Source: Setoptus koraiensis
Taxonomy: Eukaryota > Arthropoda
Reading direction: 5' to 3'
Assembly (NCBI GenBank): GCA_048013815.1
Contig: CM106585.1
Span: forward strand, 7,192,001 to 7,256,000
DNA: 64,000 bases
In this document: positions 58,265 through 64,000 of the stretch, one piece after another
Numbering within the stretch: the stretch's first letter is position 1
Layout of the letters: every line of letters starts with the position of its first letter
Program-made: the position numbers and the translations under genes
Notes under the pieces: generated by a model
Told to the model about the DNA's origin: nothing
The model's input: the letters and a program-made list of their open reading frames with translations, nothing else
Databases searched by the model: none

Positions 58265-58608
58265 TAAGAAGAATAAGAAAAAGCAAAAGAGCTTCAGACG
58301 GGAAATCACTGAAGAAAAAAAAAGGACGACTAACAGATAAATTGATTGACAAGCCATTATTACCATGTGTATAATTTTATGATTTATTTATTAAGAAAGC
58401 ATTGATTGGTATAATGGTTCGAGCAGCAGCGATAGCGAGATGTTGAAAACTAAGCCTGACGAAAATCCAGTTACCCCAAACACATTTACGCGCGGCAAAT
58501 GCGCATTCTGGGCTGGGTTGCAAGGTAATTAGGATTTCGCAGATCGCTGCTTCACGAAATATGAACGCGAAATCTGAAATATTGAATCAGTACCAGATAA
58601 ATCCTTTT
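58265..58608. other. no gene seen
   Basis: AT-rich spacer between the unknown terminal exon and the viral Rep copy. No repeat or element was recognised. Confidence 0.5.
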
Positions 58609-59481
58609 TTAACATATCATTATCACTAGACGATCCTGAGAGATCTTTGTGTAATCAGGCATAAAATTAGCCATGACAACCATGTGAACCGTCATATGGC
58701 TGAATCCAGTCAATGGCTCATATTTATTGCTTATTATGGCACGATCCTTTATCATTTCCAAAATATCATATTGCCTATAATCCTTAGACTCACGTGGTAT
58801 GTCCATAACAACAGTACGATCAATATCGGACATGTACTGATAAATAACATTTTCTTTTTTTCCGCCTTTAGTATAATACCAATTACGCTGTACTAAGCGT
58901 AGGGTGTAATGTGTTTTGCCATCATTTCCATTGGCCCCATAAACCCAATAGATAGTTCGATAGCAAGGGTCGGAGGCTAGATATTCATCTAGCTTAAGTT
59001 GCCAAAGACGATTAAATACGCCTGATATTGGCGTATCGTGAAATCTTTTATTTTGTACAGCAATATCAATACGACGAAATTTCTCTGGTTCTTCCATCAG
59101 AAGATGGTCGGGACTTTTTTCAAAACGATGAAAAAGGGAACTATGTTTCGAACCTGTAGAAACGGGTATACCGTAATGCCAGGGACCATCAACACGTGAT
59201 TCTCTCTCGGTTGAGTGATCTATACATTATTGATGAGAACCTTTCGCTGGTTCAAAATGAGGCTTATTTGGAGCAAATAGTTTAGCAACACCAGAAAGTC
59301 GCATGTTGTCATTCAATTGTATATATCCCTGTAAATGGTCATGTCCGACTCTTTCGTGTTGAAAAACCATATAACCAATTTTGGACTTATGCTTGTTATA
59401 GACGTCCTCTAACTTTGGTATCGGACCAGTGAAGTTTAGGGTAAATACATATCGACGAGCAACAGGATTGCGTCGCGACAT
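58609..59481 (-). pseudogene. integrated CRESS-DNA virus Rep copy (broken fossil)
   Basis: A near full-length replication-initiator sequence of a circular Rep-encoding single-stranded DNA virus, read on the minus strand. The right-hand third matches the HUH endonuclease domain, with motif I YVFTLNF and motif II HDHLQGYIQL. The left-hand half matches the superfamily 3 helicase domain, with Walker A GANGNDGKT, Walker B VVMDIP and motif C VVMANF. The overall length, about 290 codons, fits Rep of circovirus/cyclovirus-like or unclassified CRESS viruses. The copy is broken, with about one or two interruptions. Most of its frame is still readable, which suggests a fairly recent integration. No capsid gene is alongside. 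Endogenous Rep copies are known in many arthropod genomes. The exact viral family cannot be fixed from motifs alone. Confidence 0.85.
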
Positions 59482-59493
59482 TTTTTAATATTA

Positions 59494-59712
59494 TTACATA
59501 TATAACGAACTACTGTTATAGATAGATACAAATCTCCCGGGAGACGGGAGATGGCTCCCATGGGCGGGAGATTGATCTTCCCCCATCACTAGCATGAATC
59601 GAGCGTTTCGATTGGCGCCAGAACTAGAGAACGCCCTTGCCAACCCTTGGTGATATACTGACACGTTGCAACAGAGCCGGAGCGGCCCTCTGTTGGAAAG
59701 AATCCGTATCAT
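59494..59712 (-). CDS. possible first exon with mitochondrial-presequence-like N-terminus
   Basis: An ATG at 59712 opens 72 codons. The first 38 residues (MIRILSNRGPLRLCCNVSVY, then HQGLARAFSSSGANRNAR) are rich in Arg and Ser without acidic residues, like a mitochondrial targeting peptide. A possible donor (GTATCTATC) follows the codons for PSPGRF. If this is a real first exon, its gene would read leftward past the Rep copy. No downstream exon was matched. It sits at the right edge of the AT-rich island. Confidence 0.22.
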   Translation of the reverse strand: MIRILSNRGPLRLCCNVSVYHQGLARAFSSSGANRNARFMLVMGEDQSPAHGSHLPSPGRFVSIYNSSSLYM

Positions 59713-61745
59713 GATGTGGCGGCCATCAGTATGCTTGTAATGGGCACATTTTTCGCTTTAAATCACATCCACGCTGGTTAGTTTTGTTGAAAAATCATTG
59801 TTGTCGTTGTTGCTTGACCGTGTTTATGGCAACCTGTCAACCGAGCAATTGTATGGAGCGTTCACTATTAATAAACAAGCAAAGTGAGCGAAAACAAAAC
59901 GCGATACCCATGGTTGCCATGGTTACGTTATAAGTTTAAGTTTGTATAAGTTACATGAACAGCTGGGGCTCGCCGGTGCCGGCTCGGCCAACAAGCGGCC
60001 GTGATGCTTCTCTTTGATTGATTTGCCTTTTTGCCTCTGTCCGTTTGTCTCACTGTTTGTCAGTGTGTTTGTGTGTCAAATAATATCTGTGTCTTTGTTG
60101 TTGCATAACATGATTGTTGCGTAACAATTGTGTTGCCGGCCTCACCTAACTGTTCCTGGTGGCGCTTGTTGTGGCCATACATTGGATGATGTTCGTCCTT
60201 GATAGTCATCATGAGATGAGCGAGCCAGCGAGCAATTAATAACGGACGGAGGCTGCTTGCTGGAACTGACACAAAGAGATAGTCGTAAGTGATGGCTGAT
60301 CATATCTCACACATGCAATTGCAATATTATTGCAATACCAGCATTACAACTAATGATACGGCACACAAAATGGCGCTATTGTTTCAAGTGTTGATTAAAT
60401 AAAAACGCCACTTTGAAACAAAACTTTGTCGGCTAGCCGAAAATGCGCCGAAGCGGCGCCTGCAAACGAAGCGTCTGATTCAATTAGCAAAGTTCATCAC
60501 GCTAATTAATTTGAGACAATTAAGTTTTGTTGTGTCTGGCTGTCTGGTCAGGCCGGCTCGGCTCGGTTTGGGCCGGCCGGGTTCGGTTGAATTGCATTGA
60601 CGCGTTGCATTGGACGACCAGCCGGCAGCAGACAAAAGCCAGCGAAACAGCCAGTGTTACGAGGCTGCAAAGTATTTAGCTGGCACCGGTAAATGGAGCA
60701 AGCGGCTTATTTATTTGTATGCCAATGCGAACGTTGCAATGTGTAATGTTGTAATGGCGGCCGCAACTAATCGCCGCTCCGTTGATGTTTATACCTGATG
60801 CAAACAAAGCCATGATTACAATTGGCGCAAGTTTGTTCGTTGTGTCATTTTTGTTGCATTGTGTTTTGTAAAATAAAAAATAAACTATAACCATTCTAAA
60901 TGACAGTATCTACTGTCTGGTTTTCCTAGGCTCTGGCATGTTTTCATACGTTTGCAAATGAGCAATAACATTGCCCAACAAACATGTCTGTGTGCGATAT
61001 GGGATGAGCATGTTGCAAGCCTATGTTCAAACGACAGCTCGCTGCCATTAACAGACAATCGGCAATCGATATTTTGTCAGCGCCATCACACTGTATCTCA
61101 TCTTGTCAGCTCAAGGCTACCAGGCCGATAATTTCACAATTTAACACACAAATGTATGATTGCAATCGTGTAACTGCGACCAGCAACAAAACAAAATGAA
61201 TACATTGTTTGCTTGGCGCGTCTTGCCATCAGCATATGTGGCTAGTTATGTAACAATGTTTGCGTGACCCACTGGCAACACTATCGTGCCCCAAACACAA
61301 CGCCGAACAATATTTGCATCCGCCAGCCATTGGCCCCTTCGTGGCGACTGATATTAGCCGGTATTACCGGCTTATTGGTTAGGATTCAATTTTGAGCCGT
61401 GCGACTTGTCGTCGTCGCTAGTGGCGCGAATTGGTCGCCCAATCGGTAACTACAGTTACAACGAGCAAATTAGTCTGTTTTGATACTATCTTTGTTGAGA
61501 TATTATCAAATTTGATAGAAATATATGTGGGCAATGCAATGTGTGTTATAGGCATGTGATATATCTGTTAGTGGATCTCACAACAAAAGCGTTTGTAGCA
61601 AAAGTTGCATTTGCGAGCAATTGTCAGCAGTTGTGAATGTTTCACAATGTCACATGACAATAACGCACACAAACACAATCATTTTCTCCCAAGTGAAGCC
61701 AATTGAGCTATTGAGATAGCTGCATTGGCTGTAGCAAGTTAGAAT

Positions 61746-61800
61746 ATTGTCGCGCAATTGTCGCGCAATTGTCGCACAATTGTCGTGCAATCGTCGAGCC
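61746..61800. repeat. 11-bp tandem repeat, 5 copies
   Basis: Unit ATTGTCGCGCA; the first two copies are identical and the others differ by one to four bases. Confidence 0.93.
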
Positions 61801-62260
61801 AATGACTAGTGGTAATAGCACCCACTTGCCTTTGTTGGTCGGCCGATCGGCGGCGGCGGCAAGTGTCAACATGCTATCGAGCTATTCGGCTATATTGAGC
61901 GCCCAGCACAACTGTTAATGGTAATGCCGCCAGCGACAACAACGACACCAGCAGCAACAGTGACACAAACAGCAACAGCGACAACAACAACAAGCTAGAC
62001 AACAACAACAAGCTCGCCAACAACAACACCGACACCAACTGTGACAGGTCCGAAATAACACGCCAGACGCCAAGCTGCAACATAGCTGTACTTTGACTAT
62101 CCATAAACAGCTATGTGTGGCGCTGCTGTGAAAAACGATGATGAAAAAGTGTGTCAACTCGCTTATCTATCACTATCTGTGCCGCTGGATCCCGTAAGTT
62201 GCGGGCTGTAACAGCGATCCGCGGATGAGCTTGGCCTGTTCAAACACACACACACACACC

Positions 62261-62314
62261 ATCGGAGCCATTGGAGCCATCGGAACCACTGGAGCCACTG
62301 GAACCACTGGAAGC
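62261..62314 (+). repeat. 9-bp minisatellite, 6 copies, Gly-X-Y when translated
   Basis: Unit ATCGGAGCC/ACTGGAACC, directly after a CA run (62243-62258). In the open plus frame it reads IGAIGAIGTTGATGTTGSTG. Confidence 0.9.
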
Positions 62315-62680
62315 ACAGGTACACGTCAAATGGTCGATATTCTCGATAAAGTTAAGCTTGTTTGTGCAACCTGTCGCCTTTGTTTGGTTCTCATCAAAAG
62401 TCAAACGTTGGCCCCACAACGAATGCACGGTGCACCTGTTGCACTTAAGTGTACTGTTAAACATGATGACAATAAATGTAATAATTACCATTGGCAATAA
62501 ACAATGTTTTTTGTGGTCGCCACTTTCAATTCACAATTGCTTGACAATGACAACAACTACATGTTACATGATAGTAACTAGTTGACGAGAGTCCTGTTAC
62601 ATGATACTGACAATTGTGAGCGTCGCAAAGTGGAAAAGCCCCGCCGAGTGCCTTGGTCTCCCGCAAACTATCACACTTTC

Positions 62681-62743
62681 CTCGATCTGCTCGGTCTGCT
62701 CGGTCTGCTCGATCCGCTCGATCCGCTCGATCCACTCGATTCA
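62681..62743. repeat. 9-bp minisatellite, 7 copies
   Basis: Unit CTCGATCCG with CTCGGTCTG variants. It reads as Leu-Asp-Pro-type triplets on the plus strand and Arg-Ala-Asp on the minus strand. Confidence 0.92.
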
Positions 62744-63156
62744 CAAGTATGCAGCCTTGTGAGTGAATATCGAGCGCACATTGGCCGCTGTCACTTGATA
62801 TTCGCCTTTTTGGCCGCTCATATTCAACATATTCATTATTCACTTGTGGATTCGCTTGGTGTGATCGGTCGAGGTCACAGCACATCTAGTTCTGACAAAC
62901 ATTGTGAACACACGAAAACATGAAAGTGTCAATGCTCAAAAAATATGCCCACCAAATGTGATATGTTTTGTGTGTGATTTGTCGTTGGCACAACACAGTT
63001 TGTCACGCTTTCAAACGGGACATGACAGCCTCACCGGGGTATCTCACTACTAGTAACTCATTACTATTGACTCACTACTAGTGAGTCACTAGTAGCAAAT
63101 TGCTAGTAAGCAGTGACAAGTTGCTGAAGAGCCGTCACGGGACTCAAAAGTCAAAT

Positions 63157-63573
63157 ATGGCGCCAATATTTGCGAAAAAGTTTGCGTCACATTTTAGACA
63201 AACCGCACATCCGTCCAACAACGCGACTAGCCTAGTTTCACTAGGTAAGCTTGTTACACCAATTCGGGTTCGTAATCATCACCATCGGCTCACCTGTCGT
63301 AGACTATGCGATGGGGCTCGCTGACAGTTTAGCCACCATATCGCACCCAACTGACAGCTTGATAGTTGGTGGCAAGCGCGAAACTGTGTCCGATGGACAC
63401 AAGTCATTTGTGACAAGCGGCGGCGACTGGTCGTCGAGTCGCGTCTCGCCGAGTGTCGCAATTGTTGTCCGTGCTTACATGCACCTTATAAGGTGTCGCT
63501 TGGGCTTGGCCGGAGTGTTTGTTTATGCTGCCAACAAGAAATGTTCGAGATTCTCAAAAAGCGAATATTTATG
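63157..63573 (+). CDS. candidate complete two-exon gene, unknown small protein
   Basis: An ATG at 63157 in a good context (A at -3, G at +4) begins exon 1 (63157-63244), which ends at the donor GTAAGC. The intron (63245-63302) is 58 nt and ends TCACCTGTCGTAG. Exon 2 (63303-63573) continues in the matching phase to a TGA. The product would be about 119 residues. Its N-terminus, MAPIFAKKFASHFRQTAHPS, is basic and lacks acids, like a mitochondrial presequence. The remainder includes LIVGGKRETVSDGHKSFVTS and a hydrophobic stretch GLAGVFVYAA before a basic end. No simple repeats contribute. No family is recognised. Start context, consensus splice sites, phase match and composition together make it the best novel gene candidate on the host-like side. 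Confidence 0.42.
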
Positions 63574-64000
63574 ATGCTTTGCATCGTGCTATTCACGACA
63601 GCACGATCATGACCATCATGATGACCATGATGACGACGATGAAGTTGTTTAGACTAACAATGTAACTGACATCCAATGGGAAATGGCGATAAATAAATGT
63701 TTATTGCTATTTATCGCCAGGCGGTGCGCAGCCCAGAAACACTTTTGCTGTCGAAGCAAACACTTGTGGCTGTTGCAACAAGTCAAGGCTATTGTATGGC
63801 GATAATAATGATAATCTTGTATCTGTTGTGATGTTTGTGTTAGGTGAAGCGAAGTAAGCTCCTTCTATCTGTGTTGCACGCATACTAATATATTCGGCTC
63901 ACTTTTCGGCTGGCCAGCTCCTCGAGAGAGAAGCGTCCTCGCGAGAGAGGGAGAGAGAGAGAGAGAGAGAGCCTCTCGGACGCAAGCGGTCGGACAGGGC
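63574..64000. other. no gene seen; GA microsatellite near the end
   Basis: ATGACC/ATGATGACG-like repeats at 63608-63645 and a GA run at about 63946-63972. Nothing else was recognised before the window ends. Confidence 0.5.

Larger units (their letters stand above)
59760..63156. other. host-like repeat-rich region without a supported gene
   Basis: GTT runs and AAC arrays (61930-62040) return here, with 9- and 11-bp minisatellites. A plus-strand frame ending at 60798 (protein-like, including NSQCYEAAKYLAGTGKW) lacks an ATG or a clear acceptor. A cluster of ACTAGT-rich short palindromes lies at 63048-63110. Confidence 0.5.

Noticed and set aside
58405-58480. tRNA-like GGTATAATGGTTCGAGC segment
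   Set aside because: It does not fold into a cloverleaf and has no matching T-arm or acceptor stem.
59489-59497. TATTATTAC, matching the CRESS origin nonamer consensus NANTATTAC, just upstream of the Rep copy
   Set aside because: It has no flanking inverted arms to form the expected stem-loop, and the surrounding sequence is AT-rich, so a chance match is likely.
47220-59750. AT-rich block as a single giant transposon
   Set aside because: No matching terminal repeats were found near its two edges, and its genes are unrelated host-type fragments.

Overview
The window is nuclear DNA from an animal, most likely an arthropod. Intron-bearing genes are widely spaced in DNA full of microsatellites and minisatellites. 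A mite-like chelicerate would fit, but no marker here proves it. No rRNA, tRNA or CRISPR was recognised. A run of 500 N at 50456-50955 marks a scaffold gap.

Region 1 (1-47.2 kb) is moderately GC-rich and gene-poor. Its only securely recognised gene is the 3' end of a GH27 alpha-galactosidase / alpha-N-acetylgalactosaminidase: an internal exon at 1737-2101, a 2.06 kb intron, and a terminal exon at 4157-4459. The rest is simple repeats, tandem repeats of 9-21 bp, and many perfect short hairpins with arms of 11-28 nt. A few weakly supported coding candidates lie at 13.5, 22.2, 28.7, 42.5-43.6 and 45.5-47.2 kb. The best of these are a small secreted-protein ORF (45695-46009, minus) and a phase-consistent pair of exons (46264-46827, plus).

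Region 2 (about 47.2-59.75 kb) is visibly AT-richer, lacks the microsatellites and short hairpins, and is gene- and transposon-dense. In order it holds two adjacent foldback elements; a truncated Mutator-like (MULE) DNA transposon with ~108-112 bp inverted repeats and a 9-bp target duplication; the gap; a TPR gene with one in-frame stop; an apparently intact secreted S1 serine protease; a BACK-domain (kelch-like) gene remnant; a chromodomain exon with an internal duplication; a terminal exon of an unknown gene; and a broken, integrated copy of a CRESS-DNA virus Rep gene. Every recognised gene here is on the minus strand.

Region 3 (59.75-64 kb) returns to the composition of region 1. It has 9- and 11-bp minisatellites and one candidate two-exon gene (63157-63573) with a 58-nt intron.

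The genes do not form an evident pathway. The organising feature is the sharp contrast between the repeat-rich host DNA and the AT-rich, transposon- and virus-marked island set within it.
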